Source of the DNA: Candidatus Wolframiiraptor gerlachensis
GTDB lineage: Archaea; Thermoproteota; Nitrososphaeria_A; Caldarchaeales; Wolframiiraptoraceae
Reading direction: 5' to 3'
Assembly (NCBI GenBank): GCA_021323375.2
Contig: JAJPCT020000023.1
Span: forward strand, 35,803-99,802
DNA length: 64,000 bases
In this document: positions 7,947-16,363 of the stretch, in pieces
Position numbering within the stretch: position 1 is the stretch's first letter
Layout: every line of letters starts with the position of its first letter
Position numbers and translations under genes: made by a program
Notes under the pieces: model-generated
Database searches by the model: none
What the model saw: the letters and a program-made list of their open reading frames with translations, nothing else
What the model was told of the DNA's origin: nothing

Positions 7947-10499
7947 CTATTGAGCCTCCATCCTCGCAGAGGCTCTGACCCTTTTAATGATTATTCTCAG
8001 GATTACCGGTATTGCTATCACGGCTGCCAGCGCTGACACGAGTATTATGAAATCTTGGAATGAGAGTATGAGGCCGAGGAGGTTTAAGGCCTCAAGCTCT
8101 ATTATAGCGGTCTCTCCTGGGCGGATGATCCTGCTCATCTTTAGCGGGCCATGCCAGACCTCCAGCTGATACACGCCAAGATATGGTATCCCTGAGAATA
8201 CTACAACTCCATCAGGGCCCGATCTCCCCTCACCTAGGATGATGCCTGAGACCTGTAGCCTTGCGGATACTCCGGGGAGCGGGTTCCCGAGCATGTCAAC
8301 CACCTTAATAGCAATCCCCGTCAGCCTAGCCTCAATCTCGATGGGCTCTCCGGCGAATGTAACATTCCCGGAGAATATTGGGATCGTTGCTCCAGGATAG
8401 TATATCTTCAGGCTATAGTTCGCGAAAGGCATTAGGCTGAAGACTATCATGCCCTGCTTATTCGTGAGGCCCTCAGCCTTCAGGCCGGCGGGGCCCATTA
8501 ACACGACCCTAGCATTGGAGACTGGCGCGCCGCCGCTCCAGAATATTCTAAGCACCATATCTTTCACCGGCAGCTCGATCACATTAATGCCCGCAAGCTC
8601 CTCGATGCTCGTATTCAATGAGCGGAGCGGCAGGTTCCGCTCATCCAAGATCACGAGGCTGCATGAGCCGCGTGGAACAAGCTCTATGGCAATCGAATCG
8701 GATTGCCGCCTCACCTCATGCTTATGGCCGGATGGGTCTATGAGGATCCAGAATGCAGAGAATGGCCGCCCATCAGCTGTCTTGAGCTCAATCCTGATAT
8801 TATACACGTCAGCCGTTATGTTCCAAGATCCGGAGCCTGAGACGACTATCCGGTTATCATACACCTCGATACCCTTCCACATTATCTTGACGCGATACTC
8901 TCCTTCTGGGATGCCTGGGAAACTCACATATCCCCAGCGATCAGCCCTAGCCTCAATGCCGCCAAGCATCACCGAGGCGTTGCCGAGCTCAATACCATCC
9001 CTTGAGCATATATGAAGTGTTATCGAGTGCAGGGGTAGCTGGAGCTCCGAGAGCCTCCCCGGCTGGAAGACCCCTGAAGCCTCGGCGCATGTCCTGAATA
9101 CAGGGGAGCAGTTTAACGCATGCACATGATAATAGCCCACTACTACCTGGGTTATGTTCAGAAGACCTGAGCTTGAGTACAGCCTCGTCTCGGGCAGCGC
9201 TCCCCGGGGGTCGAGCACCGTGAAGTTCACGGCTAGTGGTGATCCACCACTATCAACAGCCTGAACAAGCAGATCATCAACCGGGAGAATCAGCTTGAGC
9301 TTGGGCTCCTTGATCTCCGGCGAGATCGTCGGGTGATATCCAATCCAAACACATTCATCTAGAAGCTTTACACCCATCCAGTATGCTTGTAGGGAGTGGT
9401 TTCCATTCGGGACTAGCTGATATAATGTTAAGCCGTTCTCGGTAATCACCTCAACCCCATCCAAGACTATCCTCGCGCCATTCAGCGGCCTCTCCCTCAA
9501 ATCAAGCACCCTAACCTCTACGTTGAAGAGAAGCGTTCTAACACCCTTTGATGCGAGATCATAAGCCGTATGATGGCCTATGTGCACAAGCGGCGACTCC
9601 TGCAAGAAGAGGCTGCTATTCCAGTATACTCTCACCTCATAATCATCCTCCTTAAGCCTGTAGATTCTTATCGTTCCATTATCTGGGGTGATATACTCCC
9701 TGACATCATAATAGTGCATGAGCCTCCTAATCACGACCCTGGCGCCAGAGATCGGGTTTAAGCCATCATAGTCCGTTACCGTGAGGTTAAAGCTCCTATA
9801 GGGCTGGATCTCGAAGGGCCCATGAGTTGGGTAAGCCTCGAGGGTGTAATCTATCCACCCGGGATAATGGACCCTCAGATCCATGACCGGCTTGAGAAGC
9901 CGCTCTTCCGGGTATATGTCCGGTGGAATGAATATGTTGAACTCGAGCACTATGGATGATCCGGGGCTACGTCCGTTAAGTATGTAATCTATGGGGTTGA
10001 AGGCCTTAAGCTCAACATTAGCATCAGCCCTAAATGCCCAATCCCTCCCAGGATACTTCTTCCAAGGGAACCAGAGTAAGACATGATAGAGCTTTATGGA
10101 CTTTCCTTGGCAAGCTTCTTTTATCGTCAGCTTCGCATCAAAGTACACCTGGCCTCCAAAGCCATAAGCATTCTCTATCTTGTAATCATAATCCTTTATC
10201 CAGCCGCTTTCGTTCATCTCCTGAGCCCTCTTCAGGATAAGCTCGAGATACTGCTCAGGGATTCCTTTAAACTCTTTTTCGAAGGGTTTATCCGAGGGCT
10301 GCCTTGAGGAGCAATCCATATTCGTTATGTTTGCTTTCAGCTTCCCCCACTCGCCCATGTACAATTCTGCTGGAATGAGCTCGATTGAGAAGTCCCATGT
10401 TGGCTGCGCGTTTGACGGTGTTATAGCTAGCTGGAGCGCGGAGAGGAGGGAGGATGATACTAGGAGACAGAGGAGGATCATGGAAATGCTGGGGCGCAT
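7947..10499 (-). CDS. large exported protein with carboxypeptidase-regulatory-like repeats
   Basis: 850 residues. N-terminal Sec signal peptide (ISMILLCLLVSSSLLSALQL), a single C-terminal transmembrane helix (FIILVSALAAVIAIPVILRI) and a short basic tail, so it is anchored with the bulk outside. After a 200-residue beta-rich N-terminal domain come about seven Ig-like repeats of the carboxypeptidase regulatory-like type, each with a turn such as GLNPISGARVV, RERPLNGARIV, GGAPVSNARVV or GNPLPGVSARL, then a strand ending in GxYxVxV. Such repeats usually form rods or bind glycans and S-layers. The gene faces the pilus-like operon with one base between the two stops. Function unknown; surface structural protein is the best guess. 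Confidence 0.75.
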   Translation of the reverse strand: MRPSISMILLCLLVSSSLLSALQLAITPSNAQPTWDFSIELIPAELYMGEWGKLKANITNMDCSSRQPSDKPFEKEFKGIPEQYLELILKRAQEMNESGWIKDYDYKIENAYGFGGQVYFDAKLTIKEACQGKSIKLYHVLLWFPWKKYPGRDWAFRADANVELKAFNPIDYILNGRSPGSSIVLEFNIFIPPDIYPEERLLKPVMDLRVHYPGWIDYTLEAYPTHGPFEIQPYRSFNLTVTDYDGLNPISGARVVIRRLMHYYDVREYITPDNGTIRIYRLKEDDYEVRVYWNSSLFLQESPLVHIGHHTAYDLASKGVRTLLFNVEVRVLDLRERPLNGARIVLDGVEVITENGLTLYQLVPNGNHSLQAYWMGVKLLDECVWIGYHPTISPEIKEPKLKLILPVDDLLVQAVDSGGSPLAVNFTVLDPRGALPETRLYSSSGLLNITQVVVGYYHVHALNCSPVFRTCAEASGVFQPGRLSELQLPLHSITLHICSRDGIELGNASVMLGGIEARADRWGYVSFPGIPEGEYRVKIMWKGIEVYDNRIVVSGSGSWNITADVYNIRIELKTADGRPFSAFWILIDPSGHKHEVRRQSDSIAIELVPRGSCSLVILDERNLPLRSLNTSIEELAGINVIELPVKDMVLRIFWSGGAPVSNARVVLMGPAGLKAEGLTNKQGMIVFSLMPFANYSLKIYYPGATIPIFSGNVTFAGEPIEIEARLTGIAIKVVDMLGNPLPGVSARLQVSGIILGEGRSGPDGVVVFSGIPYLGVYQLEVWHGPLKMSRIIRPGETAIIELEALNLLGLILSFQDFIILVSALAAVIAIPVILRIIIKRVRASARMEAQ

Positions 10500-10693
10500 G
10501 GCCTTCTAACATGAATATAGCGGCTAGAGATAAGCTTAGCAGTCCGGGATTTCTCGAGCAAATTTTATATATAATCTGCGAGATGATTATCCAAGCGCTC
10601 CAGGGGCGAATAATGATGAACCATGCTGGACATGCTTGCTTGAGCCATTTCAACAGCCTCTGGAGCTACTGGTATTTTGGCTTCTATTATTTT

Positions 10694-10714
10694 GCCCTGG
10701 CGTAAGGCCAGGGC
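10694..10714. repeat. perfect 8-bp GC hairpin
   Basis: GCCCTGGC (10694-10701) and GCCAGGGC (10707-10714) separated by GTAAG. Any RNA crossing it would fold here. There is no T-run after it on either strand, so it is not a standard terminator; it could be part of a structured leader of the shikimate operon. Confidence 0.6.
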
Positions 10715-10809
10715 CCCGTGCATGATTCCTTGGTTCTGGAGGTGTTCTGCATGCCTGGGGTCCACTCTGTAGATCTTCCGGAGTATTGGTTTGGGCTTGA
10801 CGCGCCCAT

Positions 10810-10819
10810 AGTTTACATT
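10810..10819 (+). promoter_or_regulatory. TATA-like box and SD of the shikimate operon
   Basis: AGTTTACATT centred about 31 nt before ATG 10845. A very strong Shine-Dalgarno GGGAGGTGAT at 10831-10840 lies four bases before the same ATG, which decides the start against the earlier GTG 10836 and ATG 10839 that overlap the Shine-Dalgarno itself. Confidence 0.4.
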
Positions 10820-10844
10820 CTATGGTTTTTGGGAGGTGATGGGT

Positions 10845-11639
10845 ATGGTTTGGGGGAAGAGGGTTAGATTAAGTAGGATAATGGAGTCGGGCAAGATGGT
10901 TTGTGTGCCGATGGATCATGGAGTCAGTTCTGGGCCATTGAAGGGCATCGATAGGATAAGGGAGATGATAAGGATGCTGGAGTCTGCTGGTGTTACCGCC
11001 ATACTGATCCATAAGGGGATTATCAAGAGCTTGGATGAGCCCCCGAGGACGGGCTTGATAATGCATGCCTCTGCTAGCACGAGCCTCTCCACCTCGCCGA
11101 ACTGGAAGGTGAGAGTCGCATCCGTCGAGGAGGCCATCAGACTTGGGGCCGACGCCGTCTCAGTCCACGTAAACATCGGGAATAGGGATGAGCAGGATAT
11201 GCTGAGAAAGCTCGGCGCGATCGCTGATGAGTGCGATGCATGGGGAGTCCCATTGATAGCGATGATGTATCCGCGTGGTGAGAATATCAAGGATCCAAAT
11301 GACCCGCAGGTGATAGCTCATATTGCGAGGGTTGGCGCGGAGCTCGGTGCTGACATAGTCAAGGTGCCGATGCCATCCTTCAACCCAGATGATATTCGGG
11401 TGATAACCGAGAGCTGCCCGGTCCCGGTTGTCGCAGCTGGAGGCCCGAAGATGGATGATGACAGAAAGGTTCTGGAGCTCGCGAAGGCCGTCGTGGATGC
11501 TGGTGGAGCCGGCGTCACATTCGGGAGAAACGTCTTCCAGCATGAGAGACCGGATGCTATCGCCAGAGCGCTTAGGGCCGTCGTGATCGAAGGCAAGAGC
11601 GTCGAGGATGCCATGATGATTCTGAGGGAGCGGCGATGA
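10845..11639 (+). CDS. 2-amino-3,7-dideoxy-D-threo-hept-6-ulosonate (ADH) synthase
   Basis: First step of the archaeal route to dehydroquinate that bypasses DAHP: a transaldolase-like reaction joining aspartate semialdehyde with a fragment of 6-deoxy-5-ketofructose phosphate (MJ0400 family, FbaB/DeoC-like TIM barrel). 264 residues. Seen: N-terminal VCVPMDHGVSSGP, the Schiff-base lysine region ADIVKVPMPS, and the phosphate-binding GGAGVTFGRNVFQ at the end. Start ATG 10845 follows a textbook Shine-Dalgarno. First gene of a seven-gene operon; its stop overlaps the start of the next gene by 4 nt. The context excludes an ordinary class I fructose-bisphosphate aldolase. Confidence 0.9.
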   Translation: MVWGKRVRLSRIMESGKMVCVPMDHGVSSGPLKGIDRIREMIRMLESAGVTAILIHKGIIKSLDEPPRTGLIMHASASTSLSTSPNWKVRVASVEEAIRLGADAVSVHVNIGNRDEQDMLRKLGAIADECDAWGVPLIAMMYPRGENIKDPNDPQVIAHIARVGAELGADIVKVPMPSFNPDDIRVITESCPVPVVAAGGPKMDDDRKVLELAKAVVDAGGAGVTFGRNVFQHERPDAIARALRAVVIEGKSVEDAMMILRERR

Positions 11640-12670
11640 GAAAGGAGATAATCATCGCGCTATCCAAGCCTGATGAGAGGATCCTCGAGAGAGCGGTTGC
11701 AAGAGGCATCAAGGCGGTCTACATCGATCCTGAAAAGATTCCTCAGAGGTTTCGCGGCAAGGTCGAGGTCTATCATGAGTCCGAGTCAGCTGACTGGAGG
11801 GTTGTCAGGGACTTGTCAAGCATCTCGGAAAATGTTGTTCCCGAGATAGTGCTTAGGGGTCCTGAGGATTATGAGAGGATAATTGCGGCGGCGAGAATGG
11901 GCGCCAAGAGCATTATAGTAAGGGCTGAGGATCTGAGGATAATAGCGCTTGAGAATCTAATAGCTGACTTGGCGCCGCTGGGGACGAGGATTATCGCGGC
12001 CGCGTCGCCGCTTGAGATCGAGACGCTCTCCGGAGTTCTCGAGAAGGGTGTTGATGGCATCATAGTCTCCGTTAACAGTCCGGACGAGGTTGATCTTGTG
12101 GTGGATCAGGTCTTAGCCCCCAGCAGGCTTGAGCTGGGCGAGGCGGAGGTCGTCGAGGTCAGGGATGTTGGGCTGGGCGAGAGGGCATGCATAGATACCA
12201 CGTCAATCCTCAGCGCTGGTGAGGGCATGCTTGTCGGGAGCACGTCAAGCCTGCTAGCCCTCATACATAATGAGAGCCCAGGATCCGCGCTCACGGCTCC
12301 GAGGCCCTTCAGGGTTAATGCTGGTGCGATTCACTCGTATACGCTGGCGCCCGATGGCTCCACCAAGTATCTCTCGGAGCTGAGGGCTGGCGATAGGGTT
12401 CTCATAGTCTCCAAGAGGGGTGCTAGGGTCGTGTCTATCGGAAGGGTGAAGATCGAGCGGAGGCCGCTGCGGCTCATCAGGATCGGGATGGGAGATATTG
12501 AGGGTTCCGTGATAATCCAGAACGCTGAGACGATAATGCTCCTCGCGCCCGATGAGGCGCTTATACCCGCGACCGAGATCAAGCCGGGTGACAGGATCCT
12601 CGCGCATACACCGAAGGTCAAGGCGAGACACTTTGGGAGAGCTGTGGACGAGTTCATAATCGAGAGGTGA
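11636..12670 (+). CDS. aroB': 3-dehydroquinate synthase II
   Basis: Oxidative deamination and cyclisation of ADH to 3-dehydroquinate (MJ1249 family), unrelated in sequence to bacterial AroB. 344 residues, the usual length. Recognisable blocks: GIKAVYIDPEKIP near the N-terminus, EVVEVRDVGLGERACIDT in the middle, GMLVGSTSSLLALIHNE and, near the C-terminus, GDIEGSVIIQNAETIMLL. ATGA overlap with the preceding gene and 4 nt gap to aroD indicate tight translational coupling. The symbol is the informal one used for the archaeal enzyme. Confidence 0.93.
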   Translation: MRKEIIIALSKPDERILERAVARGIKAVYIDPEKIPQRFRGKVEVYHESESADWRVVRDLSSISENVVPEIVLRGPEDYERIIAAARMGAKSIIVRAEDLRIIALENLIADLAPLGTRIIAAASPLEIETLSGVLEKGVDGIIVSVNSPDEVDLVVDQVLAPSRLELGEAEVVEVRDVGLGERACIDTTSILSAGEGMLVGSTSSLLALIHNESPGSALTAPRPFRVNAGAIHSYTLAPDGSTKYLSELRAGDRVLIVSKRGARVVSIGRVKIERRPLRLIRIGMGDIEGSVIIQNAETIMLLAPDEALIPATEIKPGDRILAHTPKVKARHFGRAVDEFIIER

Positions 12671-12674
12671 TCAA

Positions 12675-13361
12675 ATGTCAAGGCCATTGATATGCGTCAG
12701 CATCATGGGTAGGGATGAAGCTGAGCTTGAGAGGAAGGTGGAGCGGGCGCTGAGCCTCGGCGGAGACCTTGTTGAGCTCAGGCTAGACTTTCTCCTTGAG
12801 CTCGATGTAGGCCGCCTAGGAAACATTATCTCGAGCCTCGCTGACAAGGTCATCATAACGCTTAGGCCGAGCTGGGAGGGGGGCCACTATAGTGGAGGCG
12901 AGGAGGAGAGGATCGAGCTATTGAGAATGTTATCCGACCTGAAGCCCGCCTACATGGATCTCGAGCTCGCGGCAAGGAACCTCGCTGAAATCTCCAGAGA
13001 GCTTAGGAGAAAGTCGCGTCTCATAATATCTTTTCATGATTTCTCTGGAACGCCCCCTGACGAAGAGCTGGCATCACGAGCCCAGGAGGCCCTAAGATAT
13101 GGTGACATCGCGAAGATCGTGACTCTCTCAAGGGGAATGGATGATAATCTAGGGATTCTGCGGCTTTACCGGCTGGATGGTATATCGGTTGAGAGGCTGA
13201 TAGCATTCGCCATGGGTGAGGCTGGTGTGGTGACGAGGATCCTAGCGCCCATCCTAGGGTCGCCGATAGCCTATTCATGTCTCCCAGGTGAAGAGGTTAC
13301 TCCAGGCCAGCTGAACATAATCCATCTTAGGAGGATCTTGGAGTTGGTGATGCCGCGTTGA
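12675..13361 (+). CDS. aroD: type I 3-dehydroquinate dehydratase
   Basis: Third step of the pathway, 3-dehydroquinate to 3-dehydroshikimate by a Schiff-base mechanism. 228 residues. Seen: GGDLVELRLDFL near residue 30 (substrate-binding Glu and Arg), the catalytic histidine in LIISFHDFSGTP and the Schiff-base lysine in IAKIVTLSRG, then SPIAYSCLPGEEVTPGQ at the end. Its stop overlaps the TTG start of aroE. Confidence 0.94.
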   Translation: MSRPLICVSIMGRDEAELERKVERALSLGGDLVELRLDFLLELDVGRLGNIISSLADKVIITLRPSWEGGHYSGGEEERIELLRMLSDLKPAYMDLELAARNLAEISRELRRKSRLIISFHDFSGTPPDEELASRAQEALRYGDIAKIVTLSRGMDDNLGILRLYRLDGISVERLIAFAMGEAGVVTRILAPILGSPIAYSCLPGEEVTPGQLNIIHLRRILELVMPR

Positions 13362-14221
13362 TTAATGCCTCGACAAGGCTCTGCTGTCTTATAGGGCATC
13401 CGATCGGCCACTCTGTCTCACCCCAGATGCATAATGCCGCCTTCAGGGCTCTTGGGCTAAACTACGTCTACCTCGCGTTCGATGTCTCGCCGAAGATGCT
13501 GGCTGATGCCGTGGCAGGGTTAAGGGCTCTCGGCGTTGCCGGCTTCAACGTGACGATACCCCATAAGGTTGCGGTGATGAGGCTACTCGACGAGCTCGAT
13601 CGCTCGGCGGAGAGGACGGGCGCGGTTAACACTGTAGTGAATCATCATGGAGTCTTAAGGGGCTATAATACTGATCTTCATGGTATTCGGAGGGCGCTGG
13701 AGGGTCGGGGCCCCCCCATCTTGATGCCGGCCCTCGTGATTGGCGCTGGAGGCGCTGCAAGAGCCGCGGTGGTCGCCCTTATAGATCTCGGCTTCCGGAG
13801 AATCCTCATCGCTAATAGGACTATTGAGAAGAGCTTGGCTCTAGCTGAGATTGCACGCTCCCTTGGAGCCTTAGTGGAGGTCTTGGATCTCGATGAAGGT
13901 AGGCGGAGGGCCGTTGAATGCGGGGTTGTGGTGAATGCGACCCCTGTTGGCATGTATCCGGATACTAGCGCCACTCTGCTCATGGCCGAGGAGATGCGGA
14001 GAGGCATGATAGTCCTCGACCTCGTGTATAATCCTCCTAAAACCCGGCTCTTGAAGGAGGCGAAGAGAGCTGGAGCGGTGCCTGTCTCCGGCCTCGATGT
14101 CCTAGTTTATCAGGGGGCTGAGGCTTTCAAGCTCTGGACCGGCGTGGACCCGCCGATCGAGATTATGAGAAGGGCTGCGATCGAGGCGCTGGAGGGGGAT
14201 CGGGGGGATGAGGGGCGCTAG
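13358..14221 (+). CDS. aroE: shikimate dehydrogenase
   Basis: NADPH-dependent reduction of 3-dehydroshikimate to shikimate. 287 residues. N-terminal substrate domain with LIGHPIGHSVSPQMHNAAF and the catalytic Lys in FNVTIPHKVAVM, then a Rossmann domain with GAGGAARAAVVAL and the NRT signature (IANRTIEKS) that favours NADP. The start is TTG 13358, overlapping the aroD stop as TTGA; no ATG precedes the conserved N-terminus. It overlaps the shikimate kinase gene by 14 nt. Confidence 0.94.
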   Translation: MINASTRLCCLIGHPIGHSVSPQMHNAAFRALGLNYVYLAFDVSPKMLADAVAGLRALGVAGFNVTIPHKVAVMRLLDELDRSAERTGAVNTVVNHHGVLRGYNTDLHGIRRALEGRGPPILMPALVIGAGGAARAAVVALIDLGFRRILIANRTIEKSLALAEIARSLGALVEVLDLDEGRRRAVECGVVVNATPVGMYPDTSATLLMAEEMRRGMIVLDLVYNPPKTRLLKEAKRAGAVPVSGLDVLVYQGAEAFKLWTGVDPPIEIMRRAAIEALEGDRGDEGR

Positions 14222-15071
14222 GGCAGTGGTTCATGGCGCGGTGAGCATCCTAAACGCCATACCAACATGGATTGGAGGGGCTTTAGGAGTGGATCTTTGG
14301 ACCGAGGCGGAGGCCTGGATTAGTGATGATCCTGGGAGGATTGAGGCGGAGATACCGGGTGGGGAGGATCCAAGCCTCGTGATCGAGACCGCGAGGACCG
14401 TCCTTCAGCGGGCTAGAAGAGTTGATCTCGGCCTCCGGCTGAGAACTAGGTCGAATATCCCTATGGGGAGGGGGCTTAAGAGCTCGAGCGCCGCCTCAGA
14501 TGCCGTGGCCCTAGCAGTCGCGAGGCTCGTTGGCCTTGAATGCGATGGAGATGAGGTGGTGAGGCTCGCTGTCGAGGCCTCGATCAGGGCGGGCGTTACG
14601 ATCACTGGAGCATACGACGACGCCTACACATGCTATTATGGTGGGATAAATATCACGGATAACAAGTCGAGGAAGGTACTATTGAGGAGGATGGCGCCGG
14701 AGGACGTGGTCGTGGTAATATCCGTGCCCGAGAAGAAGATCTATACAAGGTCTGTGGATGTTGGGAGGCTTAGTGCCTTTAGGGAGGTTTGCCTTAAGGC
14801 GGCGAGGCTCGCGCTCCAGGAAAAATTCTGGGACGCGATGATCTTGAATGGACTGGCGATCGCCTCGGCCCTGGACCTAGATCCATCACCCATCCTCGAC
14901 GCGCTTAGGGCTGGGGCCATAGCCGCTGGGGTTTCCGGAACCGGGCCCGCAATAGCAGCAATCACCTCGCCCAAGAGGGTTGATGATGTTCGAGAGGCCT
15001 TAAGGGATTATGGGGATCTTCTCATATGCGGGGTGAATAATTTCGAGGCTAGCTGGGAGGTGTTTGGATGA
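14208..15071 (+). CDS. aroK: archaeal GHMP-type shikimate kinase
   Basis: ATP-dependent phosphorylation of shikimate. This is the archaeal GHMP-superfamily enzyme, unrelated to bacterial AroK. 287 residues. The GHMP ATP-binding motif is MGRGLKSSSAASDAVALA near residue 85, and a C-terminal glycine motif AAGVSGTGPAIAAI matches the family. The overlaps of 14 nt with aroE and 4 nt with aroA support one polycistronic message. Confidence 0.93.
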   Translation: MRGARAVVHGAVSILNAIPTWIGGALGVDLWTEAEAWISDDPGRIEAEIPGGEDPSLVIETARTVLQRARRVDLGLRLRTRSNIPMGRGLKSSSAASDAVALAVARLVGLECDGDEVVRLAVEASIRAGVTITGAYDDAYTCYYGGINITDNKSRKVLLRRMAPEDVVVVISVPEKKIYTRSVDVGRLSAFREVCLKAARLALQEKFWDAMILNGLAIASALDLDPSPILDALRAGAIAAGVSGTGPAIAAITSPKRVDDVREALRDYGDLLICGVNNFEASWEVFG

Positions 15072-16363
15072 GCAAGATGATACTCGTGAAGCCGTCGGTG
15101 CTTAGGGGCGTGGCTGAGGCTCCTCCGAGCAAGTCCTATACGCATCGGGCTTACGCGGCTGCCCTCCTCTCCGATGGTGTCAGCAAGATCATCAGCCCCC
15201 TCAAATCCCGGGATACAGATGCGACTAGGAGAGCTTGCATTCACTTGGGCGCGGAGATCAAGGAGGAAGAGAACAATGTCCTAGTTAGGGGTGGAGAATT
15301 TAGGACTCCCGATAATGTTATTGATGTTGAGAATTCCGGGACCACTCTCAGGTTCTTCACGGCGATCTCGGCTCATGCTCCCGGCGGCTACGTGATCTTG
15401 ACTGGGGATGACTCGATTAGGAGGAGGCCTATGGAGCCTCTCTTAAAGGCTCTTAGGATGCTTGGTGTCGAGTGCTGGTCGAGCAAGCTGGATGGAACGG
15501 CGCCGATAATAGTTAGGGGCGGTGGGATAGAGGGAGGCGAGGCCAGAATAGAGGGCTGGATCTCATCCCAGTTCATCTCAGCCCTAATCTATGCGTCGAC
15601 TAGGTCTAGGGGGGGTGCGAGGATAATTGTCGAGGGCGAGATGGTCTCGCGACCATATATCGACGCGAGCCTAGCTGTTCTCGCGAGATTCGGGTTCCGC
15701 GTGGAGCGCGAGGGATACTGCTTCTTCGAGGTTGAGGGCGGGCAGCATGGGGTGACATGCGAGTTCATGGTTCCGGGGGACTTTGGCTCAGCCGCCTTCC
15801 TAACGGCGGGAGCATGCCTGACAGGTGGAGACGTGATCGTGAGAAACCTGAGCTTGGATCTTCCGCAGGCCGACGCCGCGATAATCAACTTCCTGAGGAT
15901 GCTTGGATGCCACGTGGAGATAATGGAGAATGCTGTCAGGGTTTATCGCGCTGGGAGAGCATGTGGAGGAGAATTTGATCTAAGAGACTCGCCGGACCTC
16001 CTCCCGATACTCGCCTGCATCGCTGCCAAGTGCTCAGAGGAAGTGGTCTTGAGAGGTGTCGCTCATGCGAGGTTCAAGGAGAGTGATAGGATCATAGTCA
16101 TGGCGCATGAGCTCGCCAAGCTTGGCATCTATGTCGAGCCCCTCCCAGATGGCTTGAGAATACGCGGGAGGGATAGTATCGAGGGAGGATGCGTGCTGGA
16201 TCCCCATGGTGATCATCGGGTATTCATGGCTCTCGCGATGCTCGCGGCTTCTACCGAGAGGGGGTGCCTCGTGAAGGATCCGGAGGTTGCTGAGGTCTCG
16301 TATCCCCAGTTCCTCGAGCACGCGATCGGCCTAGGATTGAATGTGGAGGTACTTGAAGGATGA
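15068..16363 (+). CDS. aroA: 5-enolpyruvylshikimate-3-phosphate synthase
   Basis: Transfers enolpyruvyl from PEP to shikimate 3-phosphate. 431 residues, full length. Seen: SKSYTHRAYAAAL at the N-terminus (phosphate-binding Lys and Ser), NSGTTLRFFTA, the PEP-binding RRPMEPL block, and KESDRI in the second half. Coupled by ATGA overlaps to aroK before it and aroC after it. Confidence 0.96.
   Translation: MSKMILVKPSVLRGVAEAPPSKSYTHRAYAAALLSDGVSKIISPLKSRDTDATRRACIHLGAEIKEEENNVLVRGGEFRTPDNVIDVENSGTTLRFFTAISAHAPGGYVILTGDDSIRRRPMEPLLKALRMLGVECWSSKLDGTAPIIVRGGGIEGGEARIEGWISSQFISALIYASTRSRGGARIIVEGEMVSRPYIDASLAVLARFGFRVEREGYCFFEVEGGQHGVTCEFMVPGDFGSAAFLTAGACLTGGDVIVRNLSLDLPQADAAIINFLRMLGCHVEIMENAVRVYRAGRACGGEFDLRDSPDLLPILACIAAKCSEEVVLRGVAHARFKESDRIIVMAHELAKLGIYVEPLPDGLRIRGRDSIEGGCVLDPHGDHRVFMALAMLAASTERGCLVKDPEVAEVSYPQFLEHAIGLGLNVEVLEG

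Larger units (their letters stand above)
10500..10844 (+). other. 345-nt intergenic stretch with hairpin and weak minus-strand reading frame
   Basis: Lies between the exported-protein gene (minus) and the shikimate operon (plus). It holds a TATA-rich patch (AAATTTTATATATAATCT, 10559-10576) suited to the minus-strand gene, a perfect GC hairpin (10694-10714) and the plus-strand promoter and Shine-Dalgarno of the shikimate operon. A minus-strand frame is open from about 10828 to 10565, and its translation (for example KPKPILRKIYRVDPRHAEHL) is rich in charged residues and looks more protein-like than the plus-strand frames. It has only a weak GTG start (10765) and no recognised relative; it may be a small gene, a remnant or chance. 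Confidence 0.4.
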
